From Stromatinia cepivora (Eukaryota > Ascomycota > Leotiomycetes > Helotiales > Sclerotiniaceae): 64,000 bases of DNA. Positions within the stretch are counted from its first letter, which is position 1. Every line of letters begins with the position of its first letter. Shown one piece after another: positions 34,850-47,738 of this stretch. The DNA lies in contig RCTD01000003.1 of assembly GCA_014898415.1 (NCBI GenBank), positions 1,240,001-1,304,000 on the forward strand. The letters are read 5' to 3'. The notes under the pieces were generated by a model that ran no database searches, was not told where the DNA came from, and worked only from the letters and a program-made list of their open reading frames with translations. The translations under genes were made by a program, and so were the position numbers.

Positions 34850-36780
34850 AAACCAAATTAATTATCATTATTATTACTTTTAAATAAAAAATCATTTTTA
34901 TTATTAAATCTAACAAAATCTTTTTTAATATCCTTTACAAAAAAAAAGAATTTTAGATCAATTATAAATTCCTTTTTTTCAAAAAAATAAAATAAAATTA
35001 TATTTAACAAAATCCTTAATAAAATCTTTATAAAGAATATAAATAAAAATAAATTCATAATCGATTATCATAAAACCATTTTTCAATAATAAAATATTAT
35101 AAAGAAACTTTATAATTATAATAATAAAATTTATTAACAAAATATCTAAAGTATTTAAATCAATATTCATTAAAAAAAATTTCATTTATATTATATTCTT
35201 TAAAATATTTTATATAAATTCAATCAATATTATTTATATTTGAAAATCCTAAATAAAAATGAATAATAAAATCCAAAACTATTTAAAATTTGATTATTAT
35301 ATATTAATTGATTTCTAAGATTTCTTTATTCTTAAATTATAATTTCTATTTAAAAAGAGATAAACCTTTATCTTCAATAACAATAATTTATTTATAACAA
35401 AAATATCCTTTAAAATAATATTAAAAATAATATTGTTTTAAATGTATATAAACAATTAATAATTGATAAATTTATAAATTATATAATGTATTTTATATTT
35501 ATATAATAATATTTTATCAAAAACAATTTGAATATATAATATAATATATTCAAATTCAAAATTATTATAATTCCTTGAGAAAACAATTTTATAATATAAT
35601 CTTTTATAAATAATATAAATTTCATTAATAAATTTAATAAATTTATATAGAAAATAGATTATAGTCTTAATTTTATCATTTTTAATATTTTTTTTAATTA
35701 TATATTTATCAAAAAGGATTTATACATTAATTCAAATTATATAATACCAATTATATTGATTTCTAATAAAAAATAAACTTTTTTAAAACAATATTATTAT
35801 TAAATTCCGAAAAATTCTTTGAAAAAACTCTCGAATCTTATCATATTGAAATTATAAATTTATATAATTCTAAAGTTTTCTTTAATATTAATATAATAAA
35901 AATATTTTTACAAGATTTTATCATCATTCCGAAATTCATTATTTATATAATAAACAAATTTAATTATAATAAAAAAATGTTCAATTTTATAATAAAATAA
36001 TAATTACAAAAAGGTTTAGAAAGATTATATCAAAATCTGATAAATTGAAATTAATCTAAAATATTATATATAAAACTAAATATAAATATTAAACATTCAT
36101 TACCAATAAGATCAAAAACAATAAAGATTTTTTAAAATTATTAATTGATATAAATTAAAATCTAATCTTCAATCGTTTTTATTATTTATTAATAATAATA
36201 AAAAAACTTTATATATCCCAATATTAAATTACTTTAATATTAATAATGATTTAATTAATAATTTATTTATCAATTAACAAAATAATATAATTTTTAAATA
36301 AGTCAATATAATCTTTATAAAAAAAAAGAATATTATTAATATTTTGAATATATCATTGAAAACAAATAAAATCATTATTTAATTATTCAAAATATATTAA
36401 AAATCAATCAAATATTAAATATATAATTTTTATAATTATTATTTAATCTAAAATTTCTTGTTTGAAATTTAAAAATTAATCAAAATTATAATATTCCTGA
36501 AAATAAATAAAAAAGATAAAATCTCAATTTATTTATAAAAATTTATTATATTTATATTCTATATCTCTAAAAATTCAAAATATATTATTATTTAATAAAT
36601 AATATTTACAAATGATATTCTACATTTTTAATATAACAAAATTCTTTTTTAAAAATCAATTATAAATTTGATAACTAACTCCCTCCACACACAACATCAA
36701 AACAACTATTTCCCAAGAATTTAAAATTATTATAATTCTTATAAATATTCACAAGATTTTTGATATTTTTTTGAAAAAAT
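34850..36780. repeat. Unidentified dispersed repeat G, copy 1
   Basis: The stretch is collinear with about 38070-40030 at an offset near 3214 bp. Anchor blocks include TATATAATATAATATATTCA (35533 versus 38747), ATCAATATTATTTATATTT near 35225 versus 38464, and a long region around 35890-36640 versus 39110-39860. Copies differ by numerous transitions and small indels. Reading through stops on the minus strand gives protein-like text, but no domain I can name. A decayed transposon body is the likely explanation. Confidence 0.6.
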
Positions 36781-38069
36781 ATCCATTAAATCAAACGATC
36801 AAATGAAAATAATTTTTCTTTTATTCAAATCAATCAATTCTTTGTTTATCAATAAATTTATTAAAATATATCTAAAAAACTTTATTATATTAAATTATTT
36901 AATAATTTGCAAAATTCTTTAAAAATCTTGATTTTTATTTATTTTATATATATTATATTTTATTGAATTTTTTTTCTGAAAAATCAAATTGAAATTTGAT
37001 TATATTAATTTTTATATTTACAAAACCTCAAAATTTTTAATAATAATTTTCATTTTGTATTTATTAAAATAAAAGATATTATAAATTAAAAAAATTAAAA
37101 CAAAAAATGTTTTATTTTGAAAAACTGAAAATAATTTATATATCTAAGAAAAAAATGGATTTGTTTCATTATATATAATTAACAAAGTTTCTTTTATTCA
37201 TTTTATTAAAATAATGAAAAAAAAAACTTTTAATTTGTTTTATAATAATTAAAAATATAATTCAATAAAAAGTGATTTTTTAAATAATATATAATATATA
37301 ATTCATTATATCCATAATTTCATTCAAATGAATAATAATTTATTCGTTTTTGTATTATAAAAAAAATTATTATTTATATATTTTTTTCTTTTATAATATA
37401 AAAATATAATATATAAAATAAATTAAAATATTTAGATTCAATTATTTAAACTATTCTTTAATAATTAATATCAAAAGAAAAAAATATATTAAATTTATTA
37501 AAAAAAACTTTAATTATTATTATACAAAATATATTATTTTTTTAAAAAATTATTTATATGATTATTGTTTTCAAAAATAAAAATATCTTTTTCAATAATA
37601 TTATTTTTAATTTGTCTTCAAAATCTAAAAATGAATATTAAATATCTTTTAATCAAATAAATATTCAAAATCAAAATATGAAGATTTATATATCTTTTTT
37701 TTATATTTTCAAATTAATATTTAAAAACTGTTTTTCTTATTTATAAATAAATCCAATAAAGAAATTTTAATATTTATTTTTAAATCAAATCATTATTGTT
37801 TTAAATAAATCAAAATAATATATTAATAAAATTAAAAAAATTATTTATCTAAATAAAAAACAATTATTACAAAACTTAATTCAATCAATTTAATATCTTA
37901 AATTTTTGATAATAAAACTATAAAAATCAAAAAAAAAATATAATATATAATCAAAATACCAATAAACATTAATTCACCAAAAATTTAACTATGTATTAAT
38001 AATATATCAATTATTTCATATTTCAAAAAAAACTTTTTAAACTATTTTAATAAATATTCCATATTATCT
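36781..38069. other. AT-rich stretch between G1 and G2, nothing recognised
   Basis: No gene, terminal repeat or conserved motif could be found. The sequence is A/T homopolymer-rich throughout. Confidence 0.45.
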
Positions 38070-40030
38070 AAAATATTATACAAACTTATAATATTCGAAC
38101 ACAATAATTATCAAAATATTCAAACATTAAAAATAATAAAATAACAATTAAATGAATAAATTTAATATTTTCAAAAATATATATAATATTAATCCAAATT
38201 CCAAATCTATAATCAATAAATTCAATATTATTTTTAAAAAATTTTATTTTAATATATAATAAATCTAATAATTTAAATATAATATAAAACTATTTATAGG
38301 TTATCAAAATAAAATCTTAATTATAAAATCAAAACTTTTCTAAAACTAATATTTTCTTTTAATAATAAAAAACTCATTAATAAAGTATACAAATTAATTA
38401 AATTAATATTAATAAAATCATCTTTCTCTATATTATATTTTTTAAAATTTTCTTTTCAAATTTGATCAATATTATTTATATTTAAAAACTCTATATAAAG
38501 ATTAATAATAAAATTCAAAACTATTTAATTTCGAGGATTTCTTTATTTCCGAAAATAAAAAAGTATTTCCTTCTTGAATTATAATTTTTATTTACAAAAA
38601 GATTAATTTATATTTTTAATAATAACGATCTATTTATAATAAGATTATTCTAGAAATTATTATTCTGAATATATATCAGTAATTAATAATCGAACAAAAT
38701 AATAAATTATATCTATTTAATAATACTTTATCAAAAATATTTTTAATATATAATATAATATATTCAAATTTAATATTTATATTATTTATTAGAATAATAA
38801 TTTGATAATTTATTTTATTATTAATAATATAAATTTCATTAACGATTTTAACAAGTTTACTCATAAAACAAAATGTATTCTAAATTTTATCTTTTTTAAT
38901 ATTCCGTTTATTAATATTTTTGTTAAAAAAAATCTATATATTAAATTCAATTATATAATCCAGATTATAATAATCTTTAATAAAAAATGAATGATTTTAA
39001 AACAATTCTATTATTAAATTCTTGAAGATTTTTTTAATCAATTTTCGAATTTTATTAATATTAATACTAAAATTCTTCTTGATATCAATACAATTAAAAC
39101 TTTTATAAAAGATTTTATCATTATTTTAAAATCAATTATTTATATAATGAAAAAATTTGATTAAAATAAAGAATATTCGGTTTTATAATGAAATAATAAT
39201 TACCAAAAAATTTATAAAATTTATATTAAAATTTGAAGAATCAAAAAGAATTTATTAATTAATAAAATTTTCTATAATATTATATAAAAAACTAAATATA
39301 AATACTAAAAATATATTATTAACAAAATCAAAAATAATAAAAAGTTTTATAAAATCATTAATTAATATAAATTGAAATCTAATTTTAAATTATTCTTTTT
39401 ATTTATTAATAATTTGATAATAAATAATATAATAATAAAAAACAAAACTCTCATATATCTCAACACCAAATTATTTTAATATAAATAATAATTTGAATAA
39501 TGATGTATTAATTAATTAATAACATAATATAATTCTTAAATAATTCAATTCAACCTTTATAGAAAAAATAAAATACAATATCATCAATATCTTTAATATA
39601 TTATTAGAAATTAATAAAGTTATAATTCAATTTTTTAAAACAAATTAAAAATCGGGCAAATATATAATACATAGTTTATATAATCATTATTTAATTCTTG
39701 ATTTCTTTTTTTAAATTTAAAAATTAATTAAAATTATAATATTCTTGAAAATAAATAAGAAAAATAGATTTTTAATTCATTTATAAAGATTCATTATATT
39801 CATTTTCTATATTTTCAAAAATCTAAAATATATTATTATTAAAAGAATCGAATGAATAATATTTATAAATAGTATTGTGAATTTTAAATATAAAAAAGCT
39901 TTATCTCGAAAAATAATTATAAATTTGATTATTAATTTCATATCTAATATTGAAATAATTATATTTAAGAAATTAAAGATTATAATAATTATTATAAATA
40001 TATAAAGTACTTTTAATATTTTTTCAAAAA
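38070..40030. repeat. Unidentified dispersed repeat G, copy 2
   Basis: Second copy of the repeat at 34850-36780, in direct orientation. The minus-strand frame 38676-38864 (reading INNINIKFEYIILYIKNIFD) and the long minus frame 39807-40250 lie in or next to it. The latter begins MNSSKNKQNKTQYSTHLHPD in a less mutated patch around 40060-40250 (TCTCTTGGAGGAGGTTGATC), beyond the end of similarity with copy 1. No known domain was recognised. Confidence 0.6.
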
Positions 40031-40599
40031 GATAATTATTAAAATAATTAATTAAATAAATAGAATTTCTCTTGGAGGAGGTTGATCGATTAATAATAAT
40101 GAATAATATAATAATAATATTATTTACTATTATTATAATGGAAGACTTAGTTATATAGCTTAAAGGGTAATCGAATATATAATGATTGGAGTCGGGGTGT
40201 AAGTGTGTTGAATATTGAGTTTTATTTTGCTTATTTTTCGAAGAATTCATTGAAGAAAATCTTATTATTTATAATATTTGATAAGATTCTATGAAATTCT
40301 ATAATATTCTATGATTATAAATAAGATCGATTTAAATCGAATCTTATAGAATTATTTTATATAATGAAATGAAATAGTAACCAATAATATTTAACCTTAG
40401 AAATAAGAAAGTTCTATATACTTCTATCACATTCTATTCCATTATAAATCATTCTAATATAATATATAATCAAAATTTCATATAATAATAAAACTTAATA
40501 ATATTAAATTATATTTTTAATATATCATGTGATCATATAATTATCGATTCGATTAATATTATTAAATAATTTAATAAACTTATTAGAAATTCTTATATA
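40031..40599. other. Junction between repeat G2 and copia element B2; possible B2 3' LTR
   Basis: Left part: the GC-richer patch described with G2. Right part: on the minus strand, B2's RNase H is followed near 40605 by AAGGGGATATATAAG, which fits a polypurine tract and an LTR start with TG mutated to TA. The B2 3' LTR would then fill roughly 40260-40600, but no second LTR is available to confirm this. Confidence 0.4.
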
Positions 40600-41053
40600 T
40601 CCCCTTAATAAGTATATTATATATTTTAATAATATTAATATAAATTAATCTATTTTAAAAATTCGATTAATTTAATTCGAGCTAATGATTTAGTAAGACC
40701 ATCAACTTTTTGATCATTAATTAATATATAAATCAGATCTAGATCGCCTGAATTTATAATATCTTTAATATAATAAAACCGTATTGCAATATACTTACTT
40801 CTTTTATGAAAATAAGGGTTTTAATAAAAACTAATACAATTTGGTTATCTATATATAATAGGAATTTATCTTATTTATATAGATTTAATTCTATTAATAG
40901 TTTTTTAATATATATAGCCTCTTTAATTGCTATATTAATAATTATAAATTCAACTTCTAAAGTTGATTAAGCTATAATCGATTGTAATTTAGATTTCCAA
41001 TTAATAAATCCTTCAATTAATATAAATATATATCCATTAATTGATTTATATAT
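40600..41053 (-). pseudogene. Ty1/copia element B2, 3' fragment: RNase H
   Basis: Minus-strand translation gives the copia RNase H end in order: INGYIFILIEGFINWKSKLQ (Gly-Tyr and Trp-Lys-Ser blocks), STLEVEFIIINIAIKEAIYI (the Ser-Thr-x-x-Glu-x-Glu block, key Glu residues kept) and LLYIDNQIVLVFIK. The fragment is cut at 41053 by the LTR of element A2 and resumes at 47739. Joining the flanks and dropping one TATAT copy brings the two halves close to a continuous reading frame. Stops at Gln positions fit RIP. Confidence 0.85.
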
Positions 41054-41269
41054 TGTCGGAATATGAATCATATGTATGGTAAGGATGGTAAGGATGGTAA
41101 GAATCATGTGTGTATTAGTGTTTGTATTAATGTTTCGGTATATATTATTATATAGTTCTTTATCTTTTATAGATTCTAACTTTTCAAGTAAATCAAAATA
41201 TATTAATAATTAAAGAGTTCTATACATTTATTAATAAATTTCATTTCCTTGTATATAATTATTCTGATA
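41054..41269 (+). repeat. 5' LTR of A2
   Basis: Begins TGTCGGAATATG and ends TTCTGATA. It carries three 9-bp ATGGTAAGG-type units near 41078-41102. It differs from the 3' LTR mostly by C/T and G/A changes. Confidence 0.9.
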
Positions 41270-41660
41270 TTGATTAGTTTTTGTTATAATAATATTATAG
41301 ATCAGATATTGAGAATTAGTATAAAGAGTTATAAATTTTAAATCTATTTTAATTTTATCTTTGTAATTGAATAAAGATATTTCGTTGAAAAATGAAGTAT
41401 TTTTATATTAAGGGATAAATCTTTAATTATTAAATAATTTAAAAGAATCGAAAGATCAAGAATAACAATTATTTAATAGCGAATTTGAAGTTTATTTTTT
41501 GATTTAATTATTCTATATCTATTATATATTTATTAAATAATATAGGATATATATTTAAAGAAAATTTAAAAGCAATTTCGAGTTTTTCGTTATATTCATT
41601 TTCTTATGAAAAATTATTTTATTTATTTATTTCATATGAATTACTAATCATATACGAAAT

Positions 41661-41812
41661 TGATTAATTCGATTTAATTAATTTTATTATTTTGATTATT
41701 CTGTTTATTTCGATTAAATCTGTTCCGATCAAATTTGATTATTTTGATCAAATTTGGTCAATTTTGATCAATTTTGGTTAATTTTGATCAATTTTGGTCG
41801 ATCCAATTAATT
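41661..41812 (+). repeat. Minisatellite in the leader of A2
   Basis: Tandem imperfect units around AATTTTGATC and AATTTTGGTC follow the LTR leader. It is longer than the equivalent array in A1 (9847-9927), so unit number changes between copies. Confidence 0.8.
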
Positions 41813-42741
41813 AACCCCAATTTCGAAATATTCTAGGATTTAATAATATTATATATAATATAAATATAACTTCATCAAAATATATATTTCATATATTACA
41901 AATCCATATTCAAACTCTTTTTTAAGATTATCTTAAAAACCTTGTAACGATTAATTTCGATATAATTCGAAAATATATGATAATCATTATTATAATAATT
42001 ATGACAAGTATATTCGAGTATTTCTTTATAATCCTTTATTTTAAAAGAATGAAAATCCTATTATTATTAATATCAATTATTTTATATATCAAAAGTAAAG
42101 AGTATAATGAATAAATAGATAAATAGAAATATAATCAATTTATATTTATAAAGGAAAATCCTTAGGAAATTATCGATTTTTGTAAATTCAAATTAAAATT
42201 TTATATAATATATAATTATATCGATAAGGATTTATAGGGTAATTATTGTAGCGATTTTGTAGATTTCAGAATTGAATATTTCGAATTCGTTAATACAAAG
42301 ATTATATTCAGATTATATATTGAATTGAAAACAAATAGTTTATTTATCAAGAAAACAATATAATATATAAAGTTGATAACCAATAAAACCTTAATCGAAA
42401 TATTCTATATTTTATATATATTATAATTGAATAATCAAATTCAAGAAACGATAATAAATCGATATTTCCAATTTCGATCAAAAATTATCCTAAATTAAAT
42501 CAAGATATTCAACAATAATATATATCTGGATATCATCCCTGAAGATTTAATATTTTTATTTAATCCTTAAAAAAGATAACAATTTGTATAAATGAATATA
42601 AAACAATTATCTTTAATATAATACAAAGAAATTCAATTATTATAATTAAATAAGAAATCGGGATCTTATATATTTAAAGAATTTTTATATAACGAATATC
42701 AAGATTTAGAATGAAAATAATATTCAATATCATTATAATCA

Positions 42742-43014
42742 TTGTATAATAATAATATATCATTTGAAAATGAAAAATTATTAAATGAAAAGAAATTTAT
42801 TAATAATAAAGGATTATCAAATAGATTATTTGATAATAGGAAACCTCCAAATAATAATAGATATTTCGAAAACGATTATAAAATAAATGATACAAATCAA
42901 AATGATATTAATATATATTTTTATAAAAACAATAAAAAAAGAAAAGATTTATTTAATAATAAAGAAAATAATAGTTTAGGAAATTATAAAGATAAATTAT
43001 CCAATTATATATAA
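42742..43014 (+). pseudogene. gag-region reading frame of A2
   Basis: This Asn/Lys-rich frame contains INNKGLSNRLFDNRKPPNNN and matches the A1 frame at 10895-11200 (INNKGLLNRLFNNKKSSNNN). It sits where gag is expected between leader and pol. Its composition has been pushed towards Asn, Lys and Ile by mutation, so it shows gag only by position and by its conservation between two copies. Confidence 0.6.
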
Positions 43015-45779
43015 AACAGTAATATTGATTGTAATCTCGAAAACCTTAAGAAATTCTATAATAATGTTAATAAATATATTAATTAAAATAATAATTTTGA
43101 TTATAAATATATTATCTTTTTTAATTATTACAAAAGAATCGATATTCATTTAAATCTTTATATAAAAATGTTTCTTATAATACTAAAAAAGAAGATTTTT
43201 ATATTTCATTATTCAAATTTTAATTATATTCTAAATATAATAAAGGATATTTATAAAATAATGAAAACATTTTTCGAAAAAGAAGGATATTAATATAAAC
43301 TTATAAAAAAATGAGATTATATAATATTCAAAATAATCATTATATAGAACCCCGGAAAATCAATAACAGAATGTTTGGATATTATAATCATCAAATTTTA
43401 GTATTTTTAAAAAAAATCCTTAATATATATAATTATATATTAGTATATAATTAAATATATTATCAATCTTTAAAATCTATAATTGAATTCATCGAAGATT
43501 TATAAAATTTTATCTTTATATATAAAAAATCATATTCAAACGAAAACGAAATATTTTATATAAATCGAATATATAATTAAAAGAATCCTAGATATAATTG
43601 TAAATACAAATTTAATTAATGATTTTTTATTTGATTAAAAAAAATTAAAAGATATATTGTTTATAAAAAAGAAGATTATTAGTTAAATAAATATATAGAA
43701 ATTAAATAAATTAAATCGAAATATAAATATAAGGAATTATTTAAGAATAACAATAAGGATTTCGGATTATATTTCAAATAATATATTATCGAATATAAAG
43801 GAACTTTATTGGATATCGATATTGATAAAGAATTTGTAATATATATTCAAAATGATTCAAAAAAGGATATAAAAGATAATAATTCAGAGTATATTTGGAT
43901 TTCATTTTATAAATCGATTAAGAAAAAGAAAATTGTAATGAATTTATTTGATAAAATAATAATATATATTTTGATTGATTTTGTTAATAAATTAATTAAT
44001 AAGATCGAAAGATATAAAGTTTTCTTTTTGAGATATAATAATAAAGAGTTTTAGAATATTATCATCAATATAAAAGTATCTTAATAATCTATAATAAAAT
44101 TCAAATAATATTAAATATATCAAAAGGATATCAAAAATACTAAATTGAATATAAATAAAATAAGAATCATAAAAATGATATTCGGAATCGAAAAAGCTGA
44201 ATCAATTGGATCAATTCAATTGAATTTATTTCCAGGATCTATCGAATTCTATATTATAGAATTAGAAATATTATTTCTATTATTATTATAGAATATAAAT
44301 CGATTCAAAATATATTATAATAATATTATCAATATATTTGTATTATCAATTACAAAGTATTTTTATATTCATAAATTTAAATATATAATATTACTCTGGA
44401 ATATAAAAATCTAATAATTTATATAAATATTTATTGATATAAATAATTATTATTTAATTAAATTGGAAATATAAAGATTGTATTATTATTTCGATTATCT
44501 ATTTATAAAAAAATTCTATTGAATTCTTTAATATATAGATTATACAAATATTATTTAAAGAGATCTTAAAAGATTCACAAAATTCTACGAATATTATCAA
44601 AAATACAGAAAATCCCTAAACAAATTCAAATTCAATTTTTATAATGATATCGAATTTAATTATTCGATTATAATTGATATTATATATATTAATAATAAAT
44701 CAATATTATATATTATCAATAAAAAAAATCAGATTTTAAATAGCATAATAACTCGATAATATCAATACAAAATATATATAGAATAAATTAAGAATATACT
44801 GAATAAATATATATCTAAACCCATCAGATTATATCATCTATAATACCAAAAAAAACTTTGTAAATAAAGAATTCAAACAATATATTGAAATAATAATAAT
44901 CATTATGAAAAGTATATTTATCAAAATATATTAGTTAATCAAGATGATTAAATACTATCATCAAATTATTCAATATATATATAATATCATCGAAAAAGAA
45001 TTCAAGAATACTGGAATAATGAAAGAATCGGTATTGTAAATGATAATGAAAATAATTAATGATATTATTAACCCCAATGGAATTATATTTATTTTTTTAA
45101 TATTCAGAATATATTTATAAATAAATAAATTTGATTTATTGATATTTAATATTCAATAATAATCCAATATAATCAAAAAAGCAAATAATAAGATCAAAAA
45201 GCTTTGAATTGAAAAACAAATAGCAGATATATTAAATCAATATAATAATTCAAAGGTATGAATATAAAAAGAAAGAAATAATTGAATTGTCAAATAAATA
45301 GGATCATTTATATTATTATAAATCGAAAGTGAAATCTGTATAATTCAATTATCAAGCGGATTTATAATCTTTTGATTTATAATAATGAAATCTTGTATAA
45401 TCGAAATAATAATATCAGCAAAATCTATTATATAAATAGAATCTATTATAATAGAACAAATCCTTCAGAAAATATTCTTAAAGGACTTTAAAACTATCTT
45501 TTAAAAAAATTTTAAGATTGTTTTAAAAAACATAGTAGAAACGAATTCTGGTATTTTTCAAGTAATCATTTTATTAATGAAAATATTATATAATATAATA
45601 AATATGATATTAATCGAAATCATAATAATATACTTCATTGAAAATATAATAAAAGTATCGAATATAATTATCTATTTTCAAAATAATGAAGAAGAAAACA
45701 TCATTGATATTTTTAATAAAAATCTATTAATATTCGATATACCCTAAAATCTATTGATCTATAAAGAATCAAGAAAAAA

Positions 45780-47400
45780 GGAAATTAATAGTTTAATAGA
45801 AAATGATATATTCGAAATTGTATAATAAATGGATATACCAAAAGATATATGAATATTCAAATTAAGATTTATTAATAAAATCAAAAATGAAAGTATTAAA
45901 AAAGTATTCCCAAAATTAAGATTTATAATCCAAATATAGAATAATATAGAAAAGGAAATAGTATTAATATAATTATCTATGATTCAATGAATAAATCAAT
46001 ATTTGATATTAAATATTATAATTATCTTATAATCAATTATACAAATAATTTTGTATATTAAGGATATTATTCAAATCTATATATAAACAATATTCAATCT
46101 AATATAATTATTCTATATCCAATCATTCAAGGAAATAGAATTCCCAAAGGGAATATTACTATGAATAATTAAACCATTATATAATATATTAAAGACTGAA
46201 AATCATTAATTCAGTATTTACTATAATCATCATCTTACTATATTCCAAATAATTTAATCAACCTATAATCCCTGCTTAATATACATTAAATAGGAAAATA
46301 AAACATTTAAATTAATAGGATTTCAAATAAATAATACAATCATTATAATCAATAAAATATTTATAAACGAAAAATAAAAAGAATTCGAAAATATAAAATT
46401 TCTTATAAAAAATCGAGAAACCTTATTACCCAAGAATCCCTTCAAATTCAACGGAACTATTATTATCTAAACAAACAATGATTTCATTTATATCAATCAA
46501 AAAAATTAATATATAAATCTATAATTTATCAAAATATAATTAATCGATATTTATAATACAAGGAGTAAAATTTGAAAAAGTGTAATTCCAAAAGATCAAT
46601 ATATTATTCAATATACAAAAAGAATTTATATTTCAATAATATATCAATTAAAAGTATTATTTGTTTTTTCTTTTATTGTTTAAATTATCAATTTTAAAAA
46701 GAAAATATGAAATTGATGAATAAAACAATTCAATAATAAATGAACAATTTAATCAAAGAATTGAAATTCGTATTATTCGATTTCAATTCATTGAAATTAG
46801 TAGTATTTATAAATATATCATTTATTAATAATCGAGATCTATCCTTGTAAATCAGATATGTTATTATATTAATGAATAAGAACAATAGAGCAAATCTAAT
46901 TCATTAATTATCTATCAAATGTAAAAGAATCATTAAAAGTATACTAGTATCGGAATTTTACAATATAATCTTAGGATTCAATATTAATATAATATTCAAA
47001 AGTATTATCAGAAGTCTATTATTAAAGCAAAAAGTATCATTAATTGTATATATAGATTCAAAATCACTTTACAATTGTTTTACGAAACTAAATTCAATTC
47101 GAAAGAAAAGATTAATGATTAATCTAATAATTTTATAATAATTATATAAATAAAAGAAAATAATAAAAATCAAATAAATTGATAAAGAATCTAACTCTAT
47201 TGATATAATAATGAAAACAAAACTATATCAAGCTTTTAAAGATCTTATAGAAAATAATATAATCAAGATCAAGATTATAGAATAAATAGAAAGATTAGAA
47301 TATAATAAAGAAAAAATAATATAAATATAGAAACCGAAAAACGAATACAAAATAAGAACTATTACAGATATGTATTTAATTCGTTGGATATATAATCATT
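45780..47400 (+). pseudogene. A2 reverse transcriptase and RNase H, degraded
   Basis: RT opens with KEINSLIENDIFEIV and continues to IKDIIQIYI-stop-T at 46057-46089, a mutated form of the fungal copia block Arg-Asp-Ile-Thr-Gln-Ala-Tyr, followed by FPKGNITMNN. RNase H reads NRANLIHQLSIKCKRIIKSI (a Q from a TAA), then YIDSKSLYNC at 47049-47078, a well-kept active-site block, then LMINLIIL. Stops are almost all TAA where CAA is expected. The domain order RT then RNase H next to the 3' LTR, after integrase, is the copia order. Confidence 0.8.
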
Positions 47401-47522
47401 TCATATATAGATTGATTCGAATAAAAGAATAAAACGAAAGCTAGAATTAGAAAAAATATTCATTTATTGAATATATATATTCCTAAAGCATATGATACTT
47501 CGATTTTAAGAAAAATTGCTAA

Positions 47523-47738
47523 TATCAAAATATGAATCATATATATAATAAAAATGATAAAGATAATAAGGATTATACATATACCAATACCTGTATTAAT
47601 ATCTCAGTATGTATTATTATATAATTCTTCATCCTCCATAAATTCTGATTTTCTAAGCAAATCAAAATATATTAATAACCAAAGAGTTCTATATATTCGT
47701 TAATAAATTTCACTTCCCCGTATACAATTATCCCGACA
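47523..47738 (+). repeat. 3' LTR of A2
   Basis: It has the same length as the 5' LTR (216 bp). Its start has mutated from TGTCGGAATATG to TATCAAAATATG, while its end CCCGACA is intact, complementary to the original TGTCGG start. Each LTR is damaged at a different end, so the true termini can be inferred by comparing the two. Confidence 0.9.

Larger units (their letters stand above)
41054..47738 (+). mobile_element. Complete Ty1/copia retrotransposon A2 nested in B2
   Basis: The 6685-bp element has two 216-bp LTRs and a 5-bp target duplication TATAT (41049-41053 and 47739-47743). Order inside: leader with minisatellite, gag-like frame (about 42.7-43.1 kb), a region that should hold protease and integrase but is poorly readable (43.9-45.7 kb), RT (45.78-46.3 kb), RNase H (46.75-47.4 kb). 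It is in the opposite orientation to its host B2. The matching fragment A1 lies at 9255-12056. All frames are broken by RIP-type stops, so it is immobile. Confidence 0.9.

Noticed and set aside
34579..35185. Small frames of 60-90 codons at 34.6-35.2 kb and elsewhere in AT-only DNA
   Set aside because: They consist of Ile, Lys, Asn, Phe, Leu and Tyr only, often on both strands at once, with no conserved motif. AT-rich DNA yields such frames by chance when stops are avoided.
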